Shown here: in pieces, positions 7,388 to 15,393 of the stretch
Layout: each line of letters opens with the position of its first letter
Position numbering within the stretch: position 1 is the first letter of the stretch
Assembly: GCA_031408575.1 (NCBI GenBank)
Contig: JANNWS010000132.1
Coordinates: 1-20,040 of the forward strand
Length of the DNA stretch: 20,040 nt
Source of the DNA: Aliitabrizicola sp031408575
GTDB taxonomy: Bacteria; Pseudomonadota; Alphaproteobacteria; Rhodobacterales; Rhodobacteraceae
Direction: 5' to 3'
Notes under the pieces: model-generated
Told to the model about the DNA's origin: nothing
Seen by the model: only the letters and a program-made list of their open reading frames with translations
Database searches by the model: none
Position numbers and translations under genes: made by a program

Positions 7388-10300
7388 TCACGCTCCCAGA
7401 GACACGGAAGCGAACGGTCCCGGACCGAACCGGTCAGATACCTGCGCCACGTGAATTGTGCATGCGGCAATAGTTCCATCCGCAATCCGCAGTTCCGTCG
7501 GATACATCCAGCTTGCTGCGAAAACCGTCGTTTCGCGCAGAACGGTCAACCCCAAGTGTACCCGAACAAGATAGCTTTCGTGGTCTTCGCCCAATGGTAC
7601 GTCCGCAAAGTGCCACCCATCCCCATCAATCCGCGTGCGGCGGGTCCAGTAGATGGTCGCATCCCCTTGCGCAGTCGACTTGCACCGCAGATGCGCGGGT
7701 CGGTAGGGTCGCAAGCCGGCACCCGCAAAGGCCTCGACAACATGTACCACCGAAGGGTCATCATAACCGCGCTGCGCCGACCCGATCCGATAGTGCCGCG
7801 CCAACCCCCGAGCTGAAAGTGGCAGGTCTATCTGTTCCGGCCCACGATCCAGAAATACGACCGTACTGCCCTCTGGCCAGACCAACGGCATGGTTGCATC
7901 TGTCCCAGCCTGCCCCCGCAAGCGCCCTGTCAATTCGTAAGTTTGCGGACCGACAAGTTCCGCCCCGACAAACTGGAACACCTCCCAAGTACCGCTCAGC
8001 CCATCTCCGATCGCTGCTGCGTTGACGCCGTTCAGCACCGCAGTCTGCTGCGCCGAACTCAGAGCTCCGCCAAAGACCTTCACACGCAGCGGCAGCCCCC
8101 GGTCGAACAAACCCGCGCGCGCGCCGTAAAGTGGCGACTCGGTCACGCCGACCAGCGATGGCACCGTCATTAATCTATTCAGCGCATAGCCTTCGTCCGA
8201 TGCTGAACTCCAGATCGCGACAGGTCCAGGCCAGGGTGTCGCGGTGATCGCGACGTGCGGCGCATGCGGAACTTCTGACCCATCCAGCAATGGCAAATCC
8301 AAAAACACCGGAAACACTGGGACCGATGCCACAAACGGTCTTGCAACAATTCTTTCTTCGGCGGCATCACTCGGCTGATAGCTTGCAGGCTCCACCCGAA
8401 CGGCTTCAACCTGCTGAAACTCGGCTTGCTCGATCCGGTCGATGCGATAACGCGCGCCTGCCAGCGCCACGACATCTCCCGCCCCTAACCGCAGCGCCGA
8501 TTTGGGCAGCGCAATCCTTGCGCTATCCCGCGCCACCCGTGCCTCCGAAAGCCAGCGCTCAACGATCCCCCGGCCTTCCGCCAGCGTCAGGCTCAGCGGA
8601 ACTTCGGATTGCGAAACCGAAAAGCTTTGCTCATCGGGAAAGATCGCTTCGACCTGCCTTGTTTCGAAACTACCTTCAGAGTCAACAAAACCAAGCCTGA
8701 CTCGACCCACCATCTCGGCCTCTGCCGCACGCGCGGTTTCAACCGATCCGCCAATCTCATCGCTTACGGCCAGCCGCTCGACTGTAAGTGTCTCGGTCAG
8801 ACGGGCATCTCGCAATCGAAACGACAGCACACCGTCCCGTTCGACCGAATCGAACCCATATGCCAGCATAAGTGGTTGCAGTGCGGCGCGGGCTGTATCC
8901 ATATCTGCAATCGCATAGCCCCGAACAAAGCCATACAACTTTGTCACATCGAACGCTGCAACCCCCGACCGCTCGCACAGATCGCCCACGACCGAAGCAA
9001 GGACTTGCCCCGTAGCGCGCCCGTTCAACCAGTGCCCTCGCGCATAATTGTCGCCGTCGCTCCACGCCGAAATCAGGTTCGGAAAAACGGGAAAAGGACG
9101 CGCATCCCAAGCCCAGACATGCGCCCGTGCTACATCAACCATCGCGTCACCATAGATCAGCGAGGTCGGATTCTGCACCGGATCGCCCCAGAACTCGGAC
9201 ATCGCCCGCAGGTACTGCATCTGAATCAGGTCATCGCGCCGCCCGCTTGAATACTTCGGCGGCCGGGATTCCGACGATTTCGGATCCAGAAACTTGTTTG
9301 GCTCGTTAGTGCCCTTGTCGATGGCCGGGCAACCCAGTTCAGTAAATCGGATCGGTTTTGATCCCGGCACCCAAGCGCTCGAGACTGCCGTACGCACGCC
9401 ATCCAGCCGATCGAAATGCAACTGCGACCACCAGCTTTTCAGGTCCTTGTAGCGAAACACCCAAGGCTCGTCATACGCGCCATCCGTGATCGGCAACCGC
9501 AATTGCGCGGCCTCGCCCTCCACCGACCCATAGTACCAGTCAAACCCTTCACCCCCGGCCACGTTTGCCTTCAAATAGTCGAGGTTGTAAATCGCACCCC
9601 ATCCCGCATCGGCATGGGTCTCACCGTCGCGCCAATCCGAAAGCGGCATGTAGTTGTCGATCCCGATAAAGTCGATATTGGCATCGCTCCACAGTGGATC
9701 GAGGTGGAAATGCACGTTCCCACTGGCGTCGTGATAGCCAAAGTATTCTGTCCAATCCGCCGCATAGCTGATCTTGACTGATGCACCAAGGATCAGGCGC
9801 ACATCCGCCGCCAACCGCCGAAAAGCTGCAACCGCCGGAAAGCTGTCTGACGCTCCGCGAACCTGCGTCAGCCCCCGCAGTTCCGACCCGATGCAGAACG
9901 CGTCAACGCCACCAGCTGCCGCACACAGATGTGCATAGTGCAAGATAAAGCGACGATATCCCCAATCCGACGCCGGACCGGAATATCGTACAACCTCTCC
10001 AACACGGGTAAAATGACCCGGCAGCGCCGTTCCGAAAAACGCTGTCACCTCTGTGGTCGCAGCCGCCGTCCTGTCAGGTGATCCAACCTGCCCCGGTGCC
10101 AACGACAGCGTGATACGCCCCCGCCACGGCAAGACCGGTTGACCGACGCCCCCACTCCAAGGGTCGGGCAAAGAATTCCCCTCCATCTGCTCCATCAGGA
10201 CGAAGGGATAGAACATCACTTCCTGGCCACCTGCCCTCACGGCGCGGATCGCCTGGACAACTGACTGGTCCGTCGGTGTCCCGCCATAGACGGGTCGGCC

Positions 10301-11296
10301 ATCCACCAGCACTATCTGTTCAGCACCAGCACGCTCGATACCGCCAGCCCTCCAAGGCATGCCGGCACCGTCATTCACCGTCTGCTCGACCTTGGGCTTG
10401 ACCTTGCAATTGCCACAGCGAAGATCGTCACCGAACCATGAGACGACAAGCGAGACCGACTCGCAGTCGGGCAACTCACCGCGCAAATGTTCTAACGAAG
10501 TGGCAAGGTCTGTTCTGCCTGACGGAAAGTTCATGTTTGCCGCACGGTTTTGCCCCGGCCCCAGCGGGTAATGCACTGGTGTGGTCGCAAGCGCGTATTC
10601 CCCCGTGCCCGGCATCAGCGCCACCGCGCGCACCGCCTTGCGAAGGTCCGTCGTCCGGCGTGCATAGCACCCCTGCGCCGGACGGATCACCTCGAAGGAA
10701 AATTGCGGGACCCGGTTGCCATAGTTAGACAGCGGCAGGTCTTCAAACACGACATAGGCGATCCCGCGATACGCCGGGGCAAGTCCCGCTCCTTCAACTG
10801 CAGCGATCTTGGCGTCGGGCAGCTGATCCTCGCCACCCTTGTAGACCCGCATGTTCAAACGGTCGCGCGCAACCTCGATCCCATCCGCCCAAACCCGCCC
10901 AACCCGCAGGATCTCGCCTTCACACAGTCCGATCGCCAGGCTGACCGAATAGGAAAAGTTCTCAAGTGTCGACTCTGGCGGCGAACCCTTGCCGCCGCTG
11001 CTTGTCGTGGTCACCGTCTCCTTGAACCGCGTGGCCCAGATCACCTGACCCGCGACGCGCGTCCGACCGAAAACCTGCCCGATGGACGCACCTTCGCTTG
11101 CCCCCATAACGCGAAATCGCTCAATGCGACCGACCTGAACGACGTCCGAACCCGAGCCCATCAGCCGCTGATCGATCACCCGGCCCAGCGTCGCGCCAAT
11201 TGCCCGCCCGATGACAGCACCCGACAGACCAAGCACCGTGCCACCGAAGCCAGCACCAATTGCAGCACCCACCGCAGACAGAAGAATGGTCGCCAT
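7388..11296 (-). CDS. GTA host-specificity/tail-tip protein with TIM-barrel domain (g15)
   Basis: At 1302 residues this matches the giant GTA tail-tip protein (RcGTA g15, about 1300 residues), which contacts the recipient cell. Residues 1-45 are Gly/Ala-rich and hydrophobic. Residues 50-400 resemble the phage tail baseplate region. About 430-740 is the GTA TIM-barrel domain, with FCIGSELRGL (468-477), DFIGIDNYMPLSDWRDGE (542-559) and IRFTELGCPA (649-658). The remainder is phage-tail-like and ends with the conserved TRRTRIDGDGWHFADVPLGE block. Glu472 and Glu653 sit where paired catalytic acids lie in glycosidase TIM barrels, so cell-wall or capsule glycan cleavage is possible but unproven. The ATG directly abuts the g14 TGA with no spacer, implying translational coupling. 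It is the last tail gene of the cluster. Confidence 0.95.
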   Translation of the reverse strand: MATILLSAVGAAIGAGFGGTVLGLSGAVIGRAIGATLGRVIDQRLMGSGSDVVQVGRIERFRVMGASEGASIGQVFGRTRVAGQVIWATRFKETVTTTSSGGKGSPPESTLENFSYSVSLAIGLCEGEILRVGRVWADGIEVARDRLNMRVYKGGEDQLPDAKIAAVEGAGLAPAYRGIAYVVFEDLPLSNYGNRVPQFSFEVIRPAQGCYARRTTDLRKAVRAVALMPGTGEYALATTPVHYPLGPGQNRAANMNFPSGRTDLATSLEHLRGELPDCESVSLVVSWFGDDLRCGNCKVKPKVEQTVNDGAGMPWRAGGIERAGAEQIVLVDGRPVYGGTPTDQSVVQAIRAVRAGGQEVMFYPFVLMEQMEGNSLPDPWSGGVGQPVLPWRGRITLSLAPGQVGSPDRTAAATTEVTAFFGTALPGHFTRVGEVVRYSGPASDWGYRRFILHYAHLCAAAGGVDAFCIGSELRGLTQVRGASDSFPAVAAFRRLAADVRLILGASVKISYAADWTEYFGYHDASGNVHFHLDPLWSDANIDFIGIDNYMPLSDWRDGETHADAGWGAIYNLDYLKANVAGGEGFDWYYGSVEGEAAQLRLPITDGAYDEPWVFRYKDLKSWWSQLHFDRLDGVRTAVSSAWVPGSKPIRFTELGCPAIDKGTNEPNKFLDPKSSESRPPKYSSGRRDDLIQMQYLRAMSEFWGDPVQNPTSLIYGDAMVDVARAHVWAWDARPFPVFPNLISAWSDGDNYARGHWLNGRATGQVLASVVGDLCERSGVAAFDVTKLYGFVRGYAIADMDTARAALQPLMLAYGFDSVERDGVLSFRLRDARLTETLTVERLAVSDEIGGSVETARAAEAEMVGRVRLGFVDSEGSFETRQVEAIFPDEQSFSVSQSEVPLSLTLAEGRGIVERWLSEARVARDSARIALPKSALRLGAGDVVALAGARYRIDRIEQAEFQQVEAVRVEPASYQPSDAAEERIVARPFVASVPVFPVFLDLPLLDGSEVPHAPHVAITATPWPGPVAIWSSASDEGYALNRLMTVPSLVGVTESPLYGARAGLFDRGLPLRVKVFGGALSSAQQTAVLNGVNAAAIGDGLSGTWEVFQFVGAELVGPQTYELTGRLRGQAGTDATMPLVWPEGSTVVFLDRGPEQIDLPLSARGLARHYRIGSAQRGYDDPSVVHVVEAFAGAGLRPYRPAHLRCKSTAQGDATIYWTRRTRIDGDGWHFADVPLGEDHESYLVRVHLGLTVLRETTVFAASWMYPTELRIADGTIAACTIHVAQVSDRFGPGPFASVSLGA

Positions 11297-11734
11297 TCAG
11301 TACCCTCCGTAGGGAAATGCAAAATGCGCGATGATACGGCGCTCCCAGGGCGTGGAAAGCGGGCTTTCCACCACACCATGGCCCGAATAGGCATGGATGA
11401 AGCTGGCATCAGCCCCGATCGCGGCCGCGATCCCCAGATGCTTGGCGATGCTGCCCTCCCTCATCCGGAACAGCAGAACATCGCCTGCAGCGGCCGCCAT
11501 CAGAGGCTTGGCGATCAGCCAGCGACATGCCGCCTCGCACAGCACCTCATGCCCTCCCGGCTCCGCCCAATCCGCCGTATAGCCCGGCATCACCTCGGGT
11601 TCTGGCCCACAGATTTCGCGCCATATTCCGCGCAGCAGACCCAGACAATCAGCACCGGCCCCTCTTACCGACGCCTGATGCCGGTACGGCGTACCGATCC
11701 ACGCCCGCGCGATCCGCACAACAGTGTTGCTCAT
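11297..11734 (-). CDS. GTA NlpC/P60-family cell-wall peptidase (g14)
   Basis: A 145-residue cysteine peptidase of the NlpC/P60 fold, expected to sit at the tail tip and cut peptide cross-links in the recipient's peptidoglycan during DNA entry. The catalytic triad is visible: Cys30 in GADCLGLL, His99 in AKHLGIA, and a third polar residue around His114 in FIHAYSGHGVVES. The preceding gene ends TGA and this ATG shares its last base (TGATG); a GTG three bases earlier is a less likely start. It sits between the hub protein gene and g15, as in RcGTA. There is no signal peptide, as expected for a virion component. Confidence 0.93.
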   Translation of the reverse strand: MSNTVVRIARAWIGTPYRHQASVRGAGADCLGLLRGIWREICGPEPEVMPGYTADWAEPGGHEVLCEAACRWLIAKPLMAAAAGDVLLFRMREGSIAKHLGIAAAIGADASFIHAYSGHGVVESPLSTPWERRIIAHFAFPYGGY

Positions 11735-12615
11735 CACGACAGGCTCCCGCCATCATTCACCCCTGCAGAGACAGGGTAGGAAATCAGCCAGTCTTCACCC
11801 GGAATATGGGGGAAACCACGAAAGTTGTAAAAGTTCTGGAACTTTTTCCGACAGGTGACGGCCAGCTTGTCGCATCCCGGCTCCAGCCTTATCAAATCGC
11901 CGGTCGCGATTTGCGGACCGATTGGCTGCCAAAGGTCGACCGACCTCCCCGGCCCGTCAAGCCAGTCGTTCTTGATAACGCCGATCACGCCCTGTGCTTC
12001 ACCGCTTAGAACAACCAGCCGCCCTTTATCAAACCACCGGTCATCAAATGCCGCAAAATCGGCAAAGCGGAACAGCCGCCGCTCCACCATCGCCTCCACA
12101 ACCCGCTCAGTAGAATACCCCGGTCGTGTCAAGTCGAAGCGGCACTGGGGGTCACCCAAAATCGCCGAACAACTCCGCTGATAGGCCCGCCCCTGCGGCT
12201 GGTTCAGCGCCTCGCTCAGCCCGCGCAACTCCGCTTGAAACGCGCCTCCGGTCCGAACGATTTCACCAAGACTGCCGCGAAACTGCAGCAGTCGGTCGTC
12301 CACAGCCGCCCAGTTCACCAGCCAGGCCCGCACCTCGGCACCGTCGAACCGACCCGCCATCAAATCGTCTTCAGTAACCGACGCCGCACTCAGCGCCCCC
12401 ACCGCTTCCGAGTTGTCGACCGACAGCCCTGTCGTCTGCATCAATGCCCGCGCGGTCATGCCTGTACCGGCACGAAAGGTGATACCCTCAAACGACATAT
12501 CCCGGTCATGGTCGGTAAACCCGAACACAACCCCATCCCGCCGTACCACTGCCCAGGCGCGGCAAACGGTTGTGGCACCGCTGGCCAGATGCGCGAAAAT
12601 TCCTTCGGCGCTCAT
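11734..12615 (-). CDS. GTA tail hub protein, DUF2163 family (g13)
   Basis: A 293-residue protein matching the DUF2163/BR0599-like phage family, which forms the hub joining the tail tube to the baseplate. The N-terminal half contains FGFTDHDRDMSFEGITFRAG (31-50). Four cysteines, Cys149 and Cys158 (CSAILGDPQC) and Cys248 and Cys255 (CDKLAVTC), form two pairs, followed by the conserved NFRGFPHIPGED (264-275). In related hub proteins (lambda gpL and, as I recall, the RcGTA hub) such cysteines hold an iron-sulfur cluster. The start overlaps the g12 stop as ATGA, and its own stop overlaps the g14 start, so the tail genes are translationally coupled. Family and position agree, so the call is firm; the metal cluster is inferred. 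Confidence 0.93.
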   Translation of the reverse strand: MSAEGIFAHLASGATTVCRAWAVVRRDGVVFGFTDHDRDMSFEGITFRAGTGMTARALMQTTGLSVDNSEAVGALSAASVTEDDLMAGRFDGAEVRAWLVNWAAVDDRLLQFRGSLGEIVRTGGAFQAELRGLSEALNQPQGRAYQRSCSAILGDPQCRFDLTRPGYSTERVVEAMVERRLFRFADFAAFDDRWFDKGRLVVLSGEAQGVIGVIKNDWLDGPGRSVDLWQPIGPQIATGDLIRLEPGCDKLAVTCRKKFQNFYNFRGFPHIPGEDWLISYPVSAGVNDGGSLS

Positions 12616-13244
12616 AGCCGCACCTCAAGCACCGGCACATTCGGCACATCGCCGGCCTGAAAACTTGCGACAGAGGTCTGAATTCGATCCGTATCGAAGC
12701 GCACCGGCACATCAAACTCGAACCCCGCCGTCACCACGACGCCCACATCCGGTGCATCGGCAAAGTTCAAAAGCCCCAGCGTCCAATCTACAGTGAAATC
12801 AATCGTCTCGATTTTAGGATCACCCGCCACCGCCACGCGGATCGTTCCCGCAACTGGCTTCACAATGGGCCGCACGTAAGTCACATCGCCCGAAAGATAG
12901 GTTTTCGCCAACCCGAACACCCGGACCACCCCATCGCCCCGCCCGATCACCTGATCCTCTGCCCCGATCACTCGTGATGCGGGGCAGGATTTGAAATCTG
13001 CCCAATCTTTCCAGCGAAACCCGAACAATTGCCCCCGCCGCGCTTCGAAAAACGCGATCAGCGCCTCCACGTCGTCCAGCGATCGCAAGCCAACCCCAGC
13101 ATCGTAGCGCCGCCGTGAATGCTCCCACGGAGTGTTCCGCTCCTCAAAGCCGTTGGTCAGCGTCACGATCTCCGTGCGACGTTCCGGCCCGCCAACCGAC
13201 CCGAAACTCAGCGATGTCGGAAACCGTACTTCATGAAATCCCAT
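12612..13244 (-). CDS. GTA distal tail protein, DUF2460 family (g12)
   Basis: This 210-residue protein belongs to the DUF2460 phage family, equivalent to RcGTA g12, which forms the distal tail ring at the end of the tube. Recognisable segments are GFHEVRFPTSLSFGSVGGPE (2-21), the arginine-rich PWEHSRRRYDAG, and FFEARRGQLFGFRWKDW in the middle. The C-terminal half is beta-rich. A GAGGG that overlaps the g11 stop codon lies 6 nt before the ATG and acts as its ribosome binding site. The spacer from g11 is 9 nt. The stop overlaps the g13 start by four bases. Nothing is truncated. Confidence 0.92.
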   Translation of the reverse strand: MGFHEVRFPTSLSFGSVGGPERRTEIVTLTNGFEERNTPWEHSRRRYDAGVGLRSLDDVEALIAFFEARRGQLFGFRWKDWADFKSCPASRVIGAEDQVIGRGDGVVRVFGLAKTYLSGDVTYVRPIVKPVAGTIRVAVAGDPKIETIDFTVDWTLGLLNFADAPDVGVVVTAGFEFDVPVRFDTDRIQTSVASFQAGDVPNVPVLEVRL

Positions 13245-13253
13245 ATTCCACCC

Positions 13254-13910
13254 TCATCTGTTGCGGTTGCCACGCGCCAGCACCCTGCTCGCCTGTGCTG
13301 CGATCTGGCCCTGACTACGCTGAAATCCCTGCACATCCGGCGTCTGGATGTTCATGACCACCGTCACCGGCCGTCCCCCACCCGCCGCCTGCACGCCAAG
13401 CCGGCCATCCGCTCCGCGCGCCAGCGGCATGATCGCCTCCGGCCCCGCCTCGCCCATCAACCCACGCCCGCCCCGCATCGCAAAGCTTGTCGGCGATGAA
13501 ACAACGCCGCCCCGCGCAAACGGCGTCACCCGCCCTTGTGAAAAAGCACCCCCGTCGGCAAAAGGCTGAAACGCACTCATCGCGCCCTGCAACCCGTTTG
13601 CGATCAGCCCGCTCAGAGCATCCGTCACCGGCCGCGTCGCCACGCCGTAGACGGTGTTCATCATCGACTGTGCCACGCCCTTCAGCGCGTCTGACAGCTT
13701 GTCACCGTCCAGCACCAACCCATCAAAGGCCCGGCGCAAGCCCGTCCCGATCCCACTCGACAGCGAATTCACCTCGCGCCCGGTAAAGGTCAGGCTTTCA
13801 CGCATCCGCTCCAACTCGCCATCAAACGCCCCCGCCATGCCGGCAGCCCCGCCCAGCGTCTCTTCCAGGGCGGCGACCTGTTCAGCCAGATTTTCAATCT
13901 CGACAACCAT
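13254..13910 (-). CDS. GTA tail tape measure protein (g11)
   Basis: A 218-residue tape measure protein, very short compared with those of long-tailed phages but similar to RcGTA g11. It has a helical, coiled-coil-prone N-terminus (1-45, rich in Glu and Ala). The C-terminal Gly-rich segment is typical of lambda-type tape measures: FADGGAFSQGRVTPFARGGV (117-136) then SFAMRGGRGLMGEAGPEAIMP (142-162). Tape measures run through the tail tube, set its length and are ejected ahead of DNA; the small size predicts a short tail. The start lies within the end of g10.1 (17-nt overlap), with AGGGG seven bases before the ATG. Confidence 0.92.
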   Translation of the reverse strand: MVVEIENLAEQVAALEETLGGAAGMAGAFDGELERMRESLTFTGREVNSLSSGIGTGLRRAFDGLVLDGDKLSDALKGVAQSMMNTVYGVATRPVTDALSGLIANGLQGAMSAFQPFADGGAFSQGRVTPFARGGVVSSPTSFAMRGGRGLMGEAGPEAIMPLARGADGRLGVQAAGGGRPVTVVMNIQTPDVQGFQRSQGQIAAQASRVLARGNRNR

Positions 13911-14103
13911 CCTGAAGCCCCTGTTTCAAATCGGGAAAGGCCCGTACCAGCTCGTCCATCCGCGCCCGCGTCAAGGGCGGAACAAGTGAGTCCACCCCAA
14001 TCATGATCCGCAATTCAATCGGCGTCAGTCGCCAGAACACACACGGCTCCAGCCCCAGACCCTGCATCCCAACCCGCATCAGGCCCGGCCAGTCGATACT
14101 CAT
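13894..14103 (-). CDS. GTA tail assembly chaperone-like small protein (g10.1)
   Basis: A 69-residue protein equivalent to the small gene between g10 and g11 in RcGTA (TIGR02216-type phage protein). The conserved core is WPGLMRVGMQGLGLEPCVFWRLTPIEL (residues 5-31), and the C-terminal half is helical and charged. Proteins at this place, between the major tail protein and the tape measure, act as tail assembly chaperones that bind the tape measure during tube formation. The ATG overlaps the g10 stop as ATGA. The 3' end overlaps g11 by 17 nt. It is short, but its synteny and sequence make it a real gene. Confidence 0.88.
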   Translation of the reverse strand: MSIDWPGLMRVGMQGLGLEPCVFWRLTPIELRIMIGVDSLVPPLTRARMDELVRAFPDLKQGLQDGCRD

Positions 14104-14420
14104 CGCTCGCCAGGGCTCGCAAACGCCCGCGCCAGAAGTTCCGCCGCCGCCCGCGCTGCCTCCACCGGTCCACCGCCGATTTCAACCGTCCGCAGATCGG
14201 CAGCCGTCCCGCGCCAGCCGCCGCCGCGCAACCCCGCCACGATCAGCGCCAACACGTCCCGCGTCGAGTAGCGCCCCTGCTCGAACCGCTCCACCAGCTC
14301 GATCAGTGTTCCCACCGCCAACTCCTCCTCAAGCTCTGCCAGCGCCCCCAGCGTCAGCTTCGCCAGATGCCGCTCGCCATCCAGCAGCACGGCCACCTCT
14401 CCCGCCCACGGGTTCGCCAT
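14100..14420 (-). CDS. GTA gp10 family tail assembly chaperone (g10)
   Basis: A 106-residue protein of the GTA gp10 family, a tail-assembly-chaperone type. The motif NPWAGEVAVLLDGERHLAKLTLGALAELEEEL spans the first 36 residues, followed by VERFEQGRYSTRDVLALIVAGLRGGG. In RcGTA it lies directly after the major tail protein and assists tail tube and tape measure assembly. The ATG at 14420 shares its A with the g9 TGA (TGATG); a GTG one codon earlier is possible. Its stop overlaps the g10.1 start by four bases. The -1 frame relation to g10.1 recalls the frameshifting G/GT pair of lambda, but no slippery heptamer is visible. Confidence 0.9.
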   Translation of the reverse strand: MANPWAGEVAVLLDGERHLAKLTLGALAELEEELAVGTLIELVERFEQGRYSTRDVLALIVAGLRGGGWRGTAADLRTVEIGGGPVEAARAAAELLARAFASPGER

Positions 14421-14833
14421 CACAGCGCGGTAAAGGTCATGACCCCTGCCGACGCCATGGTCAGCTCATAGGTCGCCTCGCCATTGTGGCTGCCCGCATA
14501 CTCGATCGCGGTGATCTGGAACGGCCCCTCGATCACGCCAAAACTAGGCACGATCACCTGAAACTCTGGCACTTCCCCGTCAAAAAAGATCTGCCGCGCC
14601 CGCTCGTCCGTCGCCTGATCCTTGAACACCCCTGACCCGGTGATCGAAGCCGATTTGACCCCCGCCCCCACCAGCAACTCGCGCCACCCGCCCTGGCTCT
14701 CCAGGCTCGTCACATCGACCGTTTCGGCGTTGAAGCTGATCCGCGTGGCCCGAAGCCCTGCGATGGTCTGAAACGACCCGCTTCCGTTCAGGTCCAGCTT
14801 GATCAGAAGGTCCTTGCCATTCTGCGCGCCCAT
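14420..14833 (-). CDS. GTA major tail protein (g9)
   Basis: A 137-residue tail tube protein of the TP901-1-like major tail protein family, equivalent to RcGTA g9. It should assemble as stacked hexamers forming the tube through which DNA passes. Key segments are MGAQNGKDLLIKLD (1-14), ISFNAETVDVTSLESQGGWRELL (32-54), GSGVFKDQATDERARQIFFDG (66-86) and the C-terminal YELTMASAGVMTFTAL. The ATG has GGAG about six bases upstream. The gene follows a 164-nt spacer, one of three long gaps in the cluster, so tail-gene expression may be set independently from here on. It ends in a TGATG overlap with g10. Confidence 0.94.
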   Translation of the reverse strand: MGAQNGKDLLIKLDLNGSGSFQTIAGLRATRISFNAETVDVTSLESQGGWRELLVGAGVKSASITGSGVFKDQATDERARQIFFDGEVPEFQVIVPSFGVIEGPFQITAIEYAGSHNGEATYELTMASAGVMTFTAL

Positions 14834-14997
14834 ATCCGTCTCCTCACTGTTCTGACCGCGGCTGCCGGTCTTCCGACAACGCGCAGCCGCATCCCGTCAC
14901 CGAAAGCGCGTCACACCCACAGACGCGACCGCGCGTTGCGCCTTCATCTTTGTAGAAATATCCCCGCCGGAGACTCCCGCTTTCGGCCGCAGCGCCG
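14834..14997. other. Structured spacer between g8 and g9
   Basis: This 164-nt gap holds no convincing gene. It contains one copy of a 30-bp repeated element (14943-14972), a 9-bp inverted repeat flanking it (CCGAAAGCG at 14900-14908, CGCTTTCGG at 14978-14986), and an 8-bp stem with a 17-nt loop nearer to g9 (GCGGCTGC at 14858-14865, GCAGCCGC at 14883-14890). It marks the boundary between neck and tail genes. Confidence 0.7.
14943..14972 (+). repeat. 30-bp repeated element, copy 1 (g8/g9 spacer)
   Basis: A TTCATCTTTG box, four variable bases (TAGA) and AATATCCCCGCCGGAG. It is identical outside the four variable bases to copies at 19760-19789 and, inverted, 19813-19842. Similar CGGCGGGGATATTT strings are, from memory, dispersed in Rhodobacterales intergenic DNA. 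Confidence 0.85.
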
Positions 14998-15393
14998 TCA
15001 GTCCTCAACCCGCGCCCGAAACGTCAGGTCGATCCGCCGCACCCGTCCCTCTTCCAGTCGTCGGGCGTTCGCGCGCAAGAACCACAGCCCCACTAACCGC
15101 CCACGCGCCAGCACCAAGGGCGCGTCCACCAGCGCGTCCGACACCGCAACTGCGATTGCCTTCGCGGTCTGAAACCCCGTTGCATCGCTCACGATGCCTA
15201 TCGCAAACCGATGCTCCGCCCCGCGTCCCGTCTGATCCGACCGGTCGCGCACCTCCTCGGTTCCCAGCAGAACGAACGTTCCGGACATCCCCTTGGGCAT
15301 CGCATCCACCACCGGCACCTTGGCTAACGCAGCCAAACCCGTCAACCGCGCAAACACCGCCTCCTGCAAGGCGACCGCCATGCCATAGCTCAT
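14998..15393 (-). CDS. GTA tail terminator, DUF3168 family (g8)
   Basis: A 131-residue DUF3168-family protein, equivalent to RcGTA g8, which caps the tail tube and joins it to the head connector. Characteristic parts are MAVALQEAVFARLTG (5-19), the GTFVLLGTEEVRDRSDQTGRG stretch and the C-terminal RRIDLTFRARVED. The frame is open upstream to 15423, but the ATG at 15393 is chosen because it overlaps the g7 stop as ATGA and matches the expected N-terminus. It is followed by the 164-nt spacer before g9, so it closes the neck module. Confidence 0.92.
   Translation of the reverse strand: MSYGMAVALQEAVFARLTGLAALAKVPVVDAMPKGMSGTFVLLGTEEVRDRSDQTGRGAEHRFAIGIVSDATGFQTAKAIAVAVSDALVDAPLVLARGRLVGLWFLRANARRLEEGRVRRIDLTFRARVED

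Noticed and set aside
10550..11779. 409-codon plus-strand frame opposite g14 and g15
   Set aside because: It is an antisense shadow of two well-supported tail genes, with low-complexity Arg/Pro/His composition and no ribosome binding site or domain.
14085..14110. Possible programmed -1 frameshift joining g10 and g10.1, as in lambda G/GT
   Set aside because: The frames have the right relation, but no slippery heptamer is visible near the end of g10 and g10.1 has its own ATG in an ATGA overlap.
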